Positions 18,294-27,046 of a DNA stretch of 64,000 nucleotides are shown piece after piece (the first letter of the stretch is position 1; each line of letters starts with the position of its first letter). The stretch comes from Amorphoplanes friuliensis DSM 7358 (GTDB lineage Bacteria; Actinomycetota; Actinomycetes; Mycobacteriales; Micromonosporaceae). The notes beneath the pieces are model-generated. The model did no database searches and was not told where the DNA came from. It worked only from the letters and a program-made list of their open reading frames with translations. Location: contig NC_022657.1 of the NCBI RefSeq assembly GCF_000494755.1, positions 7,594,001 to 7,658,000 of the forward strand, given 5' to 3'. Position numbers and translations under genes: made by a program.

Positions 18294-19486
18294 CGGTGAC
18301 CATCATCCGGCCCGGCCCCCTCACGGTCCTCAAGGACGAAGGCCGCCCAGGCCACGCCGCCCAGGGCGTCGCCCCCTCGGGCGCGGTGGACCGCACGGCC
18401 TACGCCCGCGCCAACACCCTGGTCGGCAACCCACCCGGCCTGGCCGCCCTGGAATGCACCCTGGGCGGGCTCCGCGTCCGCTTCGACGAACCAGCCACGG
18501 TGGTCCTGACCGGCACCGACGCGGTGCTATCGGTGGACGGCGCCCGCGCCGGGGCCGAAGAAGTCCTCACGGTGCCCGCGGGCGCTGTCGTCTCGGTGAC
18601 GATGCCGCGGCGGGGGCTGCGGAGCTACCTGGCGGTCCGGGGCGGGTTTGCTGTCGAACCGGTTCTGGGCTCGCGTTCGACGGACCAGCTCGCCGGGGTC
18701 GGCCCCGCCAAGCCTGCCGCCGGCGACACCCTCCCGATCGGGCCCACCCCCGCCTTTGCCACTACCTTTGCCGACCCCACCCTTACCGACCCTGCCCCGA
18801 CCGATGCGGCCTCGATCAGCCCAGGGGCGGCCGGCGCCACCCGGATCAGCTCCGCCGAGCCGGCCAGCGACAATCCGCGTCCAGCCGCCCCTGCCACCCA
18901 AACAGGCGGCCACACCGGCCCGGCCGATGTCTCCACCCAACCACCCACCAACGCCTCTGGGCGGCCCAACATCCTTGAAGTTGGGCACCGCCCAACCGAT
19001 CCCGCGCCCCAAACCGGCAACCACAATCACCCGGCCGACCCCGCTGCCCAATCCGGTCTGGGTGATTCCGCCGCCCAACCACCCACCACCGCCGGCCCAA
19101 GCGATCAACTTGGGCGGGCAAGCGACGGCGCCGGGTCGGAGGGGGCGTTGGAGGTTGATCTGGGGCCGCGCGACGACTGGTTCACCGGCGAGGCGGTGGA
19201 GACGTTCTTGAGTGCGGAGTTCACCGTTTCCCCGGCCAGCGACGCGGTCGGGCTGCGGCTCACCGGGCCGGCGCTGACCCGGTCACGCAGCGCCGAGCTG
19301 CCCAGCGAAGGCGTGGTGAGGGGTTCGGTCCAGGTCCCGCCGGACGGGCATCCCATCATCTTCCAGGCCGATCATCCCGTCACCGGCGGCTATCCGGTGA
19401 TCGCCGTGCTGACGCCGGAGGCTGCTGACCGGGCGGCGCAGGCCCGGCCCGGTGCGAAGGTCCGGTTCCGGGTCGCGCCCGATTGA
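18290..19486 (+). CDS. pxpC: 5-oxoprolinase subunit PxpC (KipA-like) with a large in-frame insertion
   Basis: The N-terminal part (MTVTIIRPGPLTVLKDEGRP to about residue 155) and the C-terminal part (from DLGPRDDWFTGEAVETF, residue 290, to GAKVRFRVAPD) match allophanate-hydrolase subunit 2 proteins. Between them lie about 130 residues of Pro/Ala/Thr/Asn-rich, low-complexity sequence not usual in the family, making 398 residues against roughly 290-330. At DNA level the insert holds palindromes like those in the arrays at 51.8-52.6 kb. The join falls at a known loop between the two halves, so the protein may still work. Confidence 0.9.
   Translation: MTVTIIRPGPLTVLKDEGRPGHAAQGVAPSGAVDRTAYARANTLVGNPPGLAALECTLGGLRVRFDEPATVVLTGTDAVLSVDGARAGAEEVLTVPAGAVVSVTMPRRGLRSYLAVRGGFAVEPVLGSRSTDQLAGVGPAKPAAGDTLPIGPTPAFATTFADPTLTDPAPTDAASISPGAAGATRISSAEPASDNPRPAAPATQTGGHTGPADVSTQPPTNASGRPNILEVGHRPTDPAPQTGNHNHPADPAAQSGLGDSAAQPPTTAGPSDQLGRASDGAGSEGALEVDLGPRDDWFTGEAVETFLSAEFTVSPASDAVGLRLTGPALTRSRSAELPSEGVVRGSVQVPPDGHPIIFQADHPVTGGYPVIAVLTPEAADRAAQARPGAKVRFRVAPD
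18755..19151 (+). repeat. Low-complexity insertion in pxpC carrying array-like palindromes
   Basis: The stretch encodes about 130 Pro/Thr/Ala/Gln-rich residues inside PxpC. A 21-bp element at 18965-18985 (CCCAAC, 9 bp, GTTGGG) matches the palindromic core of the 51.8-52.6 kb units at 18 of 21 positions by eye. A second 21-bp imperfect palindrome at 19095-19115 runs from GCCCAAG to CTTGGGC. Many GCCCAA and TTGGGC words surround them. The frame stays open throughout. Confidence 0.65.
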
Positions 19487-19507
19487 GGGCGGCGGCGGTA
19501 CGGCTGA

Positions 19508-20161
19508 TTGACTGAGCTGGTGACGACGGTGGAGAAGCCGGGTTCGGCGGCCAGGGCGGTGGAGCGGCTGCGGAATTCGATGATCAACGGGGAGTTGGCG
19601 CCGGGTACGCGGCTGTCCGAGGCGTCGTTGACCGGGCCGCTCGAGGTGTCGCGGAATACGTTGCGGGAGGCGTTCTCGACGTTGATCGAGGAGGGGCTGC
19701 TCGTCCGGCAACCGCACCGCGGGGTTTTTGTCGCGACGCTGAGTTCGGCGCAGATCGCGGACATCTACCGCGTACGCGTGCTCCTGGAGTGCTCGGCCCT
19801 GCAGCAGGCGCCGGTCGATCCGCCGCGTGCGGAGGGGATGCGGGCCGCGATCGACGAGGCGCAGCGAGGAGTGGCGGCCGGGGACTGGCGTGCGGTCGGG
19901 ACGGCGAACATGCACTTCCATGAGCAGATCGTGGCGCTGGCCGGGAGTCCGCGGCTGGACGCGTGGATGCGGCAGCTGACCGCCGAGCTGCGCCTGGCGT
20001 TCGTCGCGGCGCCGGACGTGGGGGCCCTGCACCGGCCGTTCGTGCCGATGAACGAGGAGATCACGACGATCTACGAGGGTGGCGAGGCGGGGCGTGCGGC
20101 GGAGGTGCTCCGGACCTACCTGTTGACGTCCGAGCGGATCGTCCTCGGTCACCTGCCCTGA
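19508..20161 (+). CDS. GntR-family regulator, FCD domain
   Basis: The N-terminal winged helix (AVERLRNSMINGELAPGTRL, then VSRNTLREAFSTLIEEGLLVRQPHRGVFV) is of FadR/GntR type. The C-terminal all-helical FCD domain has metal- or ligand-binding residues in HFHEQIVALAGS. It is 21 nt after pxpC and probably cotranscribed, so it likely responds to 5-oxoproline or glutamate and acts on the paired operator at 14754-14790. The start is uncertain: TTG 19508 or GTG 19520 (MTTVEKPGS); neither has a clear ribosome site. Confidence 0.9.
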   Translation: MTELVTTVEKPGSAARAVERLRNSMINGELAPGTRLSEASLTGPLEVSRNTLREAFSTLIEEGLLVRQPHRGVFVATLSSAQIADIYRVRVLLECSALQQAPVDPPRAEGMRAAIDEAQRGVAAGDWRAVGTANMHFHEQIVALAGSPRLDAWMRQLTAELRLAFVAAPDVGALHRPFVPMNEEITTIYEGGEAGRAAEVLRTYLLTSERIVLGHLP

Positions 20162-20170
20162 TCGGGGGCG

Positions 20171-20899
20171 TCAGATCGGGAGCAGGTCGCGCAGGCCGAA
20201 ACCGTCCTCGACGAAAGCGTCCGGCTCGGGGAAAGCGGCCGGATCCTCCTTATCGGTACGCGGCGAGCGCAGCAGAATAGCGGCGCCGGCATCGGCTCGC
20301 CGCGCACACACGACGTCCCGCTGGCGGCTGTCCCCGACGAACCAGCACTGCTCGGCCGGCACCCGCAACTCCCGGGCTGCACGCCAGATCATCTCGGGGT
20401 TCGGTTTGCGGACGCCGGCTTCGTCGCTGTAGATCTGCACCTCGAAGAGCCCGCCGATGCCCGCCCTGTCGAGGAAGTCGCGATGGGCGGCACCGCTCAT
20501 CGCGTTGCTGACGACCGCCATCGGCAGCTCGGCGGCACGGGCCGCCCGCAACGCCTCGGGAATGCCCGGCCGGAGCGCCCAGCCGTCACGCCACGCCCAG
20601 TCGTAGGCGAGCCGGGTGGCCTGCAGGCGCACTGCCTCCTGCGCCTTGCGTGGCCAGTCGCCGGTGACGAGCGCCCAGACCGCGGCGTGGGACAGCTCGT
20701 CCGGGTGGTCCTCGTCGCGCCAGGCCGCGTACGCCTGATGGCCGGCGAGCAGGGACCGGCTGATCTCGCCGGGGGTGAGCACACCGCCGGTCAGGTTGTA
20801 GAGCCGCAGCACCAGCTCGGGTGGCGCGAGGTCCTGCGGGGGTGCGTCGGCGAGCACACCGCCGAAGTCGAGGAGCAACGCGGACGGGGTGGGGAGCAT
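20171..20899 (-). CDS. HAD-family hydrolase
   Basis: 242 residues. The nucleophile motif is LLLDFGGVL, with Gly where the second Asp often stands, as in YihX-type HAD phosphatases. Motif II is VVSNAMS, the Lys is in VRKPNPEMIW, and the final acids are in FVGDSRQRDVVCARRA. The substrate is unknown. It converges with the GntR gene (9 nt apart) and is followed upstream by the ROK kinase gene in the same orientation. Confidence 0.88.
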   Translation of the reverse strand: MLPTPSALLLDFGGVLADAPPQDLAPPELVLRLYNLTGGVLTPGEISRSLLAGHQAYAAWRDEDHPDELSHAAVWALVTGDWPRKAQEAVRLQATRLAYDWAWRDGWALRPGIPEALRAARAAELPMAVVSNAMSGAAHRDFLDRAGIGGLFEVQIYSDEAGVRKPNPEMIWRAARELRVPAEQCWFVGDSRQRDVVCARRADAGAAILLRSPRTDKEDPAAFPEPDAFVEDGFGLRDLLPI

Positions 20900-20908
20900 G
20901 CTTCGAAT

Positions 20909-21670
20909 CTATCGAGATCCGTCAGCCCGCAGGGTCCACGCGCGGACGCCGCCGACGATCCCCGCTGTGTTGGGCACCACCACCACGTCGTCGCCCATGC
21001 GGGCCAGCTGCGTCGGGGTGATCAGACGTGAGTTGCCGCCGCCCAGGTAGATGCGGTCCCAGAGGAAGACCGGTCGCAGTCCTTCGACGACGTTGCGGAC
21101 CCGCCGGGACCAGAGCGCGTCGCCGAGCCGGCGCCGCTCGTGCTCGCCGATGTAGGTGTCGTAGCTCATCCCCCACCGCACCGGCGCCTGTGACATCTCC
21201 AGGTGCGGTGCGAGCTGGCCGCCGTCGAAGAGTGCGCAGCCCAGCCCGGTGCCGAGGGTCAGCATGAGTTCGCAGCCGGTGCCCGCGACCACACCGGCGC
21301 CGTGCACCTCGGCGTCGTTGAGCACCAGCGTCGGCAGCCCGAAGGCCTCGGACAGAGCGGTCCGCGCGTCGAATCCGTGCCAGGCCTCGACCAGCTCCGG
21401 ATCGATCTTGGTGCGCGGCCCGCTGCGGGTCACGTAGTGCGGCGTCGCCACCACCACGCCGTGCCGCAGCATGCCGGGCATCCCGACGGTGACCCGGTCC
21501 GCCGTCGGCAGGCGTTCCCCGAGCTCCAGCAGGGTCTTCACGAACAGGTCCGGGGGCAACGGGTACGGCGTCGGCACCCGTAACGGCTGGGCGCGCATGG
21601 TGCCCGCGTCGTCGAGCACCGAGCCCTTGATGCCGCCGCCACCGCAGTCGATCGTCAACGTGAAAGCCAC
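20909..21670 (-). CDS. ROK-family kinase, polyphosphate-glucokinase-like
   Basis: 253 residues. The phosphate-binding motif is LTIDCGGGGIKGSVLD, a variant of the DIGGSGIKG of actinobacterial PpgK. VTVGMPGML, the catalytic Asp in LVLNDAEVHG and LTLGTGLGCALF follow. A glucose kinase using polyphosphate or ATP is the best guess; the variant glycine-rich loop may change the donor. GTG 21670 starts the recognisable protein; upstream in-frame sequence is unlike the family. Confidence 0.82.
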   Translation of the reverse strand: MAFTLTIDCGGGGIKGSVLDDAGTMRAQPLRVPTPYPLPPDLFVKTLLELGERLPTADRVTVGMPGMLRHGVVVATPHYVTRSGPRTKIDPELVEAWHGFDARTALSEAFGLPTLVLNDAEVHGAGVVAGTGCELMLTLGTGLGCALFDGGQLAPHLEMSQAPVRWGMSYDTYIGEHERRRLGDALWSRRVRNVVEGLRPVFLWDRIYLGGGNSRLITPTQLARMGDDVVVVPNTAGIVGGVRAWTLRADGSR

Positions 21671-21705
21671 GCCCCAGTGTGCAACGGCTGTCCAGCAGGC
21701 GACAC

Positions 21706-22617
21706 CTAGAACTTCGCGAAGGACCGGATCGGCATCCGCGGCCCGAACTTCGGCGCGCTGATCCCGCCCATCGCGAGCAGGTCGCACACCCGGCCGCGAT
21801 GCCCGCGGAACGGTTCGAGGAGCTCCAGCATCCGGGCGTCGGTGCCGCGGGCCTCACCGGCGAGGCCCCAGGCCACCGTGTTGGGGATGTGGAAGTCGCC
21901 GACACTGACGGCGTCCGCGTCGCCGAAGGCCGTGCGGACCACCTCGGCGGCGGTCCACGGACCGATCCCCGGGACGGCGGTGAGCCGCCGGGTCGCCTCG
22001 GCGCTGTCCACGCAGCGTTCGAGCCGGGCCGCGACCAGGGCCGCCCGCAGCAGCGCCTGGGTGCGGCGCTGCTCGACCCCGAACGGGTGGAACGTCCAGT
22101 ACGGCGTGGCCGCGACCGCTTCGGGGTCCGGCGGCAGCAGCAGCTCGGCCGGTCCCGGCGCCGGTTCGCCGAAGTGTTTCATCATCGACCGGTAGGCCCG
22201 GTGCGCCTCGATCCCGGTGACCTTCTGCTCCAGGATCGCGCGGATCAGCCGGTGGAAGACCTGGCCGCTGGCCGGATAACGCACCCCCGGGAAGGTCCGG
22301 GCCAGCCGGGCGACCAGCGGATGTGCCGCCGCCAGGGCCGGGAAGTCACTCACGTCGTCGCGCAGTCCGGCAAACGCGTCCGCGCGGTCGACCAGCCAGT
22401 CCGCGCCGGGTCCGTGCCCGGTCGCGGTCAGTTCCGCGCCCGCCCGGGCGAGATGCAAAGATCCAGGACCCTCCGGGGTACGCGCGGAGAGCCAGAAATC
22501 GGTGTCGGTGAGCGTGCCGCACGGGTCGTAGCGGACCACCAGCAGCGACCGGAGCGTGGCGCGGAAGTGGTAGCCGTCCGGGAGGCTCAGCCGGCGGGTC
22601 CTCGTCACCCGGGTCAC
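21706..22617 (-). CDS. DNA-3-methyladenine glycosylase, AlkA-like (HhH-GPD)
   Basis: 303 residues. An N-terminal AlkA-type domain (GYHFRATLRSLLVVRYDPCG) precedes the HhH-GPD fold (FHRLIRAILEQKVTGIEAHRAY; LTAVPGIGPWTAAEVV; and the catalytic Asp in VGDFHIPN). It would remove alkylated bases to start base-excision repair. GTG 22617 is chosen for AGAAGGTGG just upstream; the open frame continues to 22740 but covers a strong hairpin. Confidence 0.9.
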   Translation of the reverse strand: MTRVTRTRRLSLPDGYHFRATLRSLLVVRYDPCGTLTDTDFWLSARTPEGPGSLHLARAGAELTATGHGPGADWLVDRADAFAGLRDDVSDFPALAAAHPLVARLARTFPGVRYPASGQVFHRLIRAILEQKVTGIEAHRAYRSMMKHFGEPAPGPAELLLPPDPEAVAATPYWTFHPFGVEQRRTQALLRAALVAARLERCVDSAEATRRLTAVPGIGPWTAAEVVRTAFGDADAVSVGDFHIPNTVAWGLAGEARGTDARMLELLEPFRGHRGRVCDLLAMGGISAPKFGPRMPIRSFAKF

Positions 22618-22666
22618 TGTGCCACCTTCTTTCGCGGCCGCCAACCTCCGCCCGGGCACAGACGTG

Positions 22667-22704
22667 CCGATGGCCCTGACCGCGCTCCCGGTCAGGGCCA
22701 TCGG
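22667..22704 (-). terminator. Strong hairpin, probable terminator
   Basis: Perfect 16-bp arms, CCGATGGCCCTGACCG at 22667-22682 and its complement at 22689-22704, with loop CGCTCC. It lies downstream of the 22952-24193 gene and upstream of the glycosylase gene, both on the minus strand. No U-tract follows, as is common in high-GC actinobacteria. The remaining sequence up to 22951 (GC-rich) shows no gene. Confidence 0.6.
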
Positions 22705-22951
22705 TGAGGGTTGGCGGACACCCGAGTCGGTCCGCTTCACCCGGTAGCGGAGCTGCGTAGCTCGGCTCGAGAGTGGGTACCGCGCCTCCTTTCGTCAGCC
22801 GATTCCTGTGCTCGAGCCGCCTGCCGCGGGTGCCGTCCTCAGGGGGTGGACGGCGGTCCGGTCCCGACGGGGGGTCCCGCGCGGGGCGGCGTCACCTTGA
22901 CGGCGGCGCCGCCCGCGGGGTTCGGTTCCGGTTTGCGGCAGGGCTCCGTAC

Positions 22952-24193
22952 TCAGTTGTTGTTGTTCTGGTCCCCGTTGTTGCCCTGGTCGCCGGCCTGG
23001 TTCTGGTCGCCGGCCTGGTCCTGGCCACCCTGGTTCTGGTCGCCACCCTGGTTCTGGTCGCCGGCCTGGTCCTGGCCGCCCTGGTTCTGGTCGCCCTGGT
23101 CCTGACCCTGGTCGCCGCCCTGGTCACCGTCGTTGTTGCCGCCGCCGCCGACCTCGATGCGGACCGCGTCGAACGCGGGCGTCTGGTTGGCGCGCTGCAT
23201 CATCGGGATGCGGTGCGAGCCGTCACCGGCCCACGAGGCGCACTGCGCGGTGCCCTCGGCCGGGAGGCCGGGAACCTGGATCGTCACGACGTCCGGAGCA
23301 GCGCTGCCCTGACGGTCCTCGGTCGCCACGAAGAACGCGGGGACCGGAGCCGGGTCGGGAGCCTCCGAGGTGCTGTTCAGCATGCGGCAAGCGGTGTGGA
23401 AGTGACCGCGGACGAGACCGCCCTGCAGCACCGAGCTCTCCACGTAGTACCCGCCCTGACCGGCCGCGAGGAAGCGGTCACGGATCAGGTTCCGGGTGCT
23501 GACCCGCAGGGTGAACGCCGTGTTCGGCTCGACCTGGGTCGGCGCCTCGGTGATCAGCAGCGACGGGTTGTTCTCCTGCGCGCCGACCTCACCGAACTCG
23601 GTGGAGACACAGCGGTTGCCGTTCTGGAAGCCGTCGTGCGGCTGCAGCTGGCTGTTCTCGCAGCTGTTGGCCAGGATGCCCAGACCCGCACCCGGGGGCG
23701 GGGTCACAGCGCCGCCACCGTTGTTGCCGCCCTGGTTGCCGCCACCCTGGTTGCCGCCGCCCTGGTTACCGCCCTGGTTGCCACCGTTGCCGGCCGCGGT
23801 GCTGGCGCTGCTCGACGGTGCTGCGGTCGCGCCGCCACCACCACCGTTGTTACCGGCGTTCTGCATGACCCACTGCCGGCAGCGGGACCGCATCTGCGCG
23901 GTGGTCGGGACGTCGCCCGAGCCGTCGTCGGCGTGCTGGGTCACCTTGCCCTTGTTGGTGGTGTAGGTGCCCTTCTTGGTCTTGGTCGACAGCTTCGTCG
24001 ACTTCGGCGCCTGGATGTTGTTGCAGGCGGCCAGAGCACGCTGCTGCGAACGCTTGGTGCTCGCGTCCGAGACCTGCGTGACGGTGACAATGCCGCCGAA
24101 GGCAACCAGGGTGGCTACCGCGGCGATGATCCGGCGCCGACCGGTGAACCACTTCGAATACTTGGATTCGCGCCGGTACTGCGACCTTCGCAT
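22952..24193 (-). CDS. Secreted Gly/Asn/Gln-rich repeat protein of unknown function
   Basis: 413 residues. A basic N-terminus with one hydrophobic helix (RRIIAAVATLVAFGGIVTVT, about 27-46) acts as signal or anchor. A Lys/Thr-rich stretch leads to a GGNQGGNQGGGNQ repeat region. A folded domain (about residues 165-330, ILANSCENSQLQPHDGFQ to AVRIEV) with four Cys and a GLVRGHFHTACRML segment follows. The C-terminal 60 residues are repeats of DQNQGGQDQAG type. ATG 24193 follows AAAGGTG. I do not recognise the domain. Neighbouring envelope proteins suggest a cell-surface role. Confidence 0.75.
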   Translation of the reverse strand: MRRSQYRRESKYSKWFTGRRRIIAAVATLVAFGGIVTVTQVSDASTKRSQQRALAACNNIQAPKSTKLSTKTKKGTYTTNKGKVTQHADDGSGDVPTTAQMRSRCRQWVMQNAGNNGGGGGATAAPSSSASTAAGNGGNQGGNQGGGNQGGGNQGGNNGGGAVTPPPGAGLGILANSCENSQLQPHDGFQNGNRCVSTEFGEVGAQENNPSLLITEAPTQVEPNTAFTLRVSTRNLIRDRFLAAGQGGYYVESSVLQGGLVRGHFHTACRMLNSTSEAPDPAPVPAFFVATEDRQGSAAPDVVTIQVPGLPAEGTAQCASWAGDGSHRIPMMQRANQTPAFDAVRIEVGGGGNNDGDQGGDQGQDQGDQNQGGQDQAGDQNQGGDQNQGGQDQAGDQNQAGDQGNNGDQNNNN

Positions 24194-24296
24194 GGTGACA
24201 CCTTTCTCTGTCGCACACGTGGCGGGCGGTGGAGCAGCCGCCTGGGGGTGATGCCGTACGGCCTGGTCGACTGGCCAGGTCGGAACCGGGCGCGGG

Positions 24297-25085
24297 CTAT
24301 CGCGTCCGGAAGATGCGCATGGTGGTGATGACACCGGCGACGAGTGCGCCGGCGAGAACGAGGAGGATCACTGAGGTGTTGACACCCGGCACACCGTTGG
24401 TGCCGGCGGCGGCGAGCATCTGGTTGTCGACCGGCACCGGGCCGCCGTTCGCCGCGGCGGGGGCCGGGGCGGTCGGCAGCGAGCCGTAGTCGACGATGCC
24501 GCTGCTCTCGAGGAGCGTCATGTGGGTCATGACGAACTGGTTGGTCTGCTGGGCCAGCTTGCGGACCGAGTCGTTGCGGGTGCTCGCCCGGATCGTCGCG
24601 ATGGCCGGGAAGATCTTGCCGTGCGCCGCCCGCAGCCGGTCGATGAAGATCTGGTCGAACTGCTGCGCGGTTGCCGCGTTGCGCATCTCGTTCAGCCAGC
24701 CCTCCTGATCCCGGTTGGGCTCGTTCGGGAGAGCGATGCCGAGCTTCTTCGCCACCGAGATGTCGAGCTTGTCCAGCACCACGTGCTGGGCGGCGATTGC
24801 CTTGCCGACGTTCACGACCCGGGGGTCCTCGGACTTCTCGACCGCCATGTTGCCGGCCGGGACCTCCCACAGACCTGCGAGGCGAACCTTGATGACGAAG
24901 TCACGGTCGGCAGCGCTGACGGCACCGGCGCCCTTGTCGGTGAGGCCGGTGTTCGGCGGGACCGGAACCGGAGTGGCGTCGACGGCCCGGGCCATGCCGG
25001 CCGGAGCCAGCAGGAACGCCAGGACCATTGCCATCGTGCCCACGAGCCAGCGCTGCAGCCGGCGAGCGGAACGGGTGGCAATCAT
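24297..25085 (-). CDS. DUF4142 protein with signal peptide and C-terminal anchor
   Basis: 262 residues. A signal peptide ends near MARA (about residue 34). The DUF4142 ferritin-like helical domain (about 60-190) includes WEVPAGNMAVEKSEDPRVV, AQHVVLDKLDISVAKKLG and THMTLLESSG. A C-terminal helix (SVILLVLAGALVAGVITTM) ends with positively charged residues, so the protein should be anchored outside the membrane. The function of DUF4142 is unknown. ATG 25085 follows GGAGGTG. Confidence 0.88.
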   Translation of the reverse strand: MIATRSARRLQRWLVGTMAMVLAFLLAPAGMARAVDATPVPVPPNTGLTDKGAGAVSAADRDFVIKVRLAGLWEVPAGNMAVEKSEDPRVVNVGKAIAAQHVVLDKLDISVAKKLGIALPNEPNRDQEGWLNEMRNAATAQQFDQIFIDRLRAAHGKIFPAIATIRASTRNDSVRKLAQQTNQFVMTHMTLLESSGIVDYGSLPTAPAPAAANGGPVPVDNQMLAAAGTNGVPGVNTSVILLVLAGALVAGVITTMRIFRTR

Positions 25086-25231
25086 CTTTCACACCTCCGA
25101 CAAATTGATTCCGGCGAGACCGTTCACCGCCACCGGAAACGCTAGGAGAAGCACTTCGGTAAAGGCAAATGGAATGCGGAACACTTAGGTACGAATTAAC
25201 GAGAACTTATGAAGCGAATTCATTCGTGGTG

Positions 25232-25266
25232 GTGGCCGGTCACGCCGGGTGGCGATGACCGGCCAC
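25232..25266 (-). terminator. Hairpin after the COG4315 lipoprotein gene
   Basis: Perfect 11-bp arms: GTGGCCGGTCA (25232-25242) and TGACCGGCCAC (25256-25266) with a 13-nt loop, starting 15 bp beyond the lipoprotein stop on the minus strand. It is a likely terminator. The rest of 25086-25281 should hold the DUF4142 gene promoter; I could not place one. Confidence 0.6.
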
Positions 25267-25281
25267 ACCTACGACCGTCTG

Positions 25282-26001
25282 TCAGTAGCTGTAGTCCGAG
25301 CCGGCGCTGTCGTCGCTGCCGGCGTCGCCGCCCGACTCGTCGCTGTCGCTGCCCTCGTCGTCCGCCGGGGGCGCAACGGCCTTCGACGGAGCCGGGAGGC
25401 AGGTCAGGTTCTTCTTGCCTTCGGGGGTGACCACGAACCAGGTGGTGCCGACGTTCTGGCCCTTCCACTGCCCGGGCTTCTTGTCACCGATGTAGGTGTA
25501 GACCGGCCACTTGTCGATGGTCAGCTGCAGCGTGCCGTCCTCGCGCTCGACGGTGCCGACGAGGTCGGCGTCCACGCCCTTGAGCTTGGGCTTCTCACCC
25601 TTGTTGACCACCGCGGGCGGCCACACCTTGGCGCAGTCACCCTTGCAGTTGGACACGACCTCGGGCTTGACCTTGTCCTTGTCGAACCGGTACAGCACAA
25701 AGCCGTCCTGGTTCTGGACCGTCTCGCCCATGCGCTTCACTTCTTTGGCGGTGAGCTCGCTCGTGACCTCGTCCGCGCTCAGCTCGGGCGCGTCGGTGTC
25801 CGCGGCGTCGTCCTCAGCCGCGTCGTCGCCCTCGGCCTCGGCACCGGGTGTGGGGGTCGCGGTCGCGTCGACAGCGTTGGCGGCCGGCTGCGCGCCGTAG
25901 TCGCTCGCGTTGTCCAGTCCCGCCGGGGCGCAACCGGTCACAGCGAACGCCGCCGCGATTGCGGCGCCGACGACCATCAACTTTCGCTTCTCCGGAACCA
26001 C
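25282..26001 (-). CDS. Lipoprotein with COG4315 secreted repeats
   Basis: 239 residues. The lipobox VTGC (about residues 22-25) follows a short hydrophobic segment. An Ala/Asp-rich linker leads to two repeats of the PF03640 type (GFVLYRFDKDKVKPEVVSNC with CKGDCAKVWPP, and WPVYTYIGDKKPGQWKGQNV). The tail is Asp/Ser/Gly-rich. Such proteins are exported in many actinobacteria; their function is unknown. GTG 26001 is preferred because GGAGGG lies 8 nt upstream, while ATG 26028 has no ribosome site. Confidence 0.88.
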   Translation of the reverse strand: MVPEKRKLMVVGAAIAAAFAVTGCAPAGLDNASDYGAQPAANAVDATATPTPGAEAEGDDAAEDDAADTDAPELSADEVTSELTAKEVKRMGETVQNQDGFVLYRFDKDKVKPEVVSNCKGDCAKVWPPAVVNKGEKPKLKGVDADLVGTVEREDGTLQLTIDKWPVYTYIGDKKPGQWKGQNVGTTWFVVTPEGKKNLTCLPAPSKAVAPPADDEGSDSDESGGDAGSDDSAGSDYSY

Positions 26002-26207
26002 GGTGTGCCCTCCAACTGGATAATCCATCTCGGTGTTCGGGCAGTAGTACGCGCGGCGGGTCCCAGCGGTTGAAGAATCGGCTCAAACAAATTCATGGAA
26101 TTTTGCTTGAACCGATCGGCGTCCCGGTACGTAAATGGTTGGCCCACCTGCACCTTTGTTGCGCAGCGTGCACTCGCATTCACGCTTGGTTCTGGTCCAG
26201 GGGTAAA

Positions 26208-26239
26208 GAAAAGCCCGGCCGCAGTGTCGCGGTCGGGCT
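26208..26239 (-). terminator. Rho-independent terminator of the sigma/anti-sigma operon
   Basis: Read on the minus strand, arms AAAGCCCGACCGC and GCGGCCGGGCTTT pair over 13 bp with one mismatch around a 6-nt loop, and TTTTCTTT follows directly. It starts 19 bp after the anti-sigma gene stop. This is the most classical terminator in the window. Confidence 0.85.
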
Positions 26240-26257
26240 TTCCAAGTGCTCGATGGA

Positions 26258-27046
26258 TCAGGGAACGCGGACCAGCGTCTCCGTCGCGCCCTTGGGGCCG
26301 ACAGACTGGATCTGCAGGTGCGCGATCTCGTCACGTGGCAGTGCCGTGGCCGCCTGCAGCAGCAGCGGGTCCGGCTGGGCCGCCGTGCCCCAGCCCTTGT
26401 CACCGACCTGCCACGTCGACAGGACCTCGGTCGAGCCGTCGGTGCGGACAGCCACCAGCCGGCAAGTCAGTGGTCCCTTGATGCTGGAGACCGCGAAGGA
26501 CACCTGTGTCCCCCAGTCCTTGGCCTCGAGAGCCACGTCGGCGCGAACCCCGGAACGGGGGTCGGTGCCGCCGAGCCGCTCGCCGACCAGGTCCGGTCCG
26601 CCGATGCCGACGCCACCCTCGGACAGCGGCAGCGGGTCCAGCTGCTTGCTGGAGCCCTGTCGCGCCTGGGCCGGCGTGGACGGGTTGTTCTGCTGGTCGG
26701 GCCCGAGCCACTGGCCACCGGCGAAGAGCGCACCGATCGACAGCATCGCGAAGACGACAACCGCGGCGGCCAGGGAGTAGAGCCGACGGCTGTTCGCCCG
26801 CCGCCGCTCCCGCTTGACCTCACCGATCATCTTCTTCAGCACGAGGCCGTCCCGGCGTGACTGCTCCGTCGCGACCAGCGCGTCGGCGTCGACGTCCGAG
26901 AGGATGTCCACCACCGGCAGCAGCGACTCGAGCTCGATCGCACAGGTCGGGCAGTCGATCAGGTGGTCCTCGAAACGCGTGGCGTCCCGGTCGTCGAGCA
27001 CGCCCAGCGCGTACGCGGCGACGTCGAAGTGCTGTTCCTGGGTCAT
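26258..27046 (-). CDS. Membrane anti-sigma factor with zinc-finger domain (RskA-like)
   Basis: 262 residues. The N-terminal anti-sigma domain HFDVAAYALGVLDDRDATRF with HLIDCPTC supplies the His-x3-Cys-x2-Cys type zinc site. One transmembrane helix (about residues 92-110, LAAAVVVFAMLSIGALFAGG) separates it from an extracytoplasmic beta-rich C-terminal domain. It should hold the cognate ECF sigma factor inactive until a surface signal triggers proteolysis. ATG overlaps the sigma gene stop by 4 nt. Confidence 0.94.
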   Translation of the reverse strand: MTQEQHFDVAAYALGVLDDRDATRFEDHLIDCPTCAIELESLLPVVDILSDVDADALVATEQSRRDGLVLKKMIGEVKRERRRANSRRLYSLAAAVVVFAMLSIGALFAGGQWLGPDQQNNPSTPAQARQGSSKQLDPLPLSEGGVGIGGPDLVGERLGGTDPRSGVRADVALEAKDWGTQVSFAVSSIKGPLTCRLVAVRTDGSTEVLSTWQVGDKGWGTAAQPDPLLLQAATALPRDEIAHLQIQSVGPKGATETLVRVP

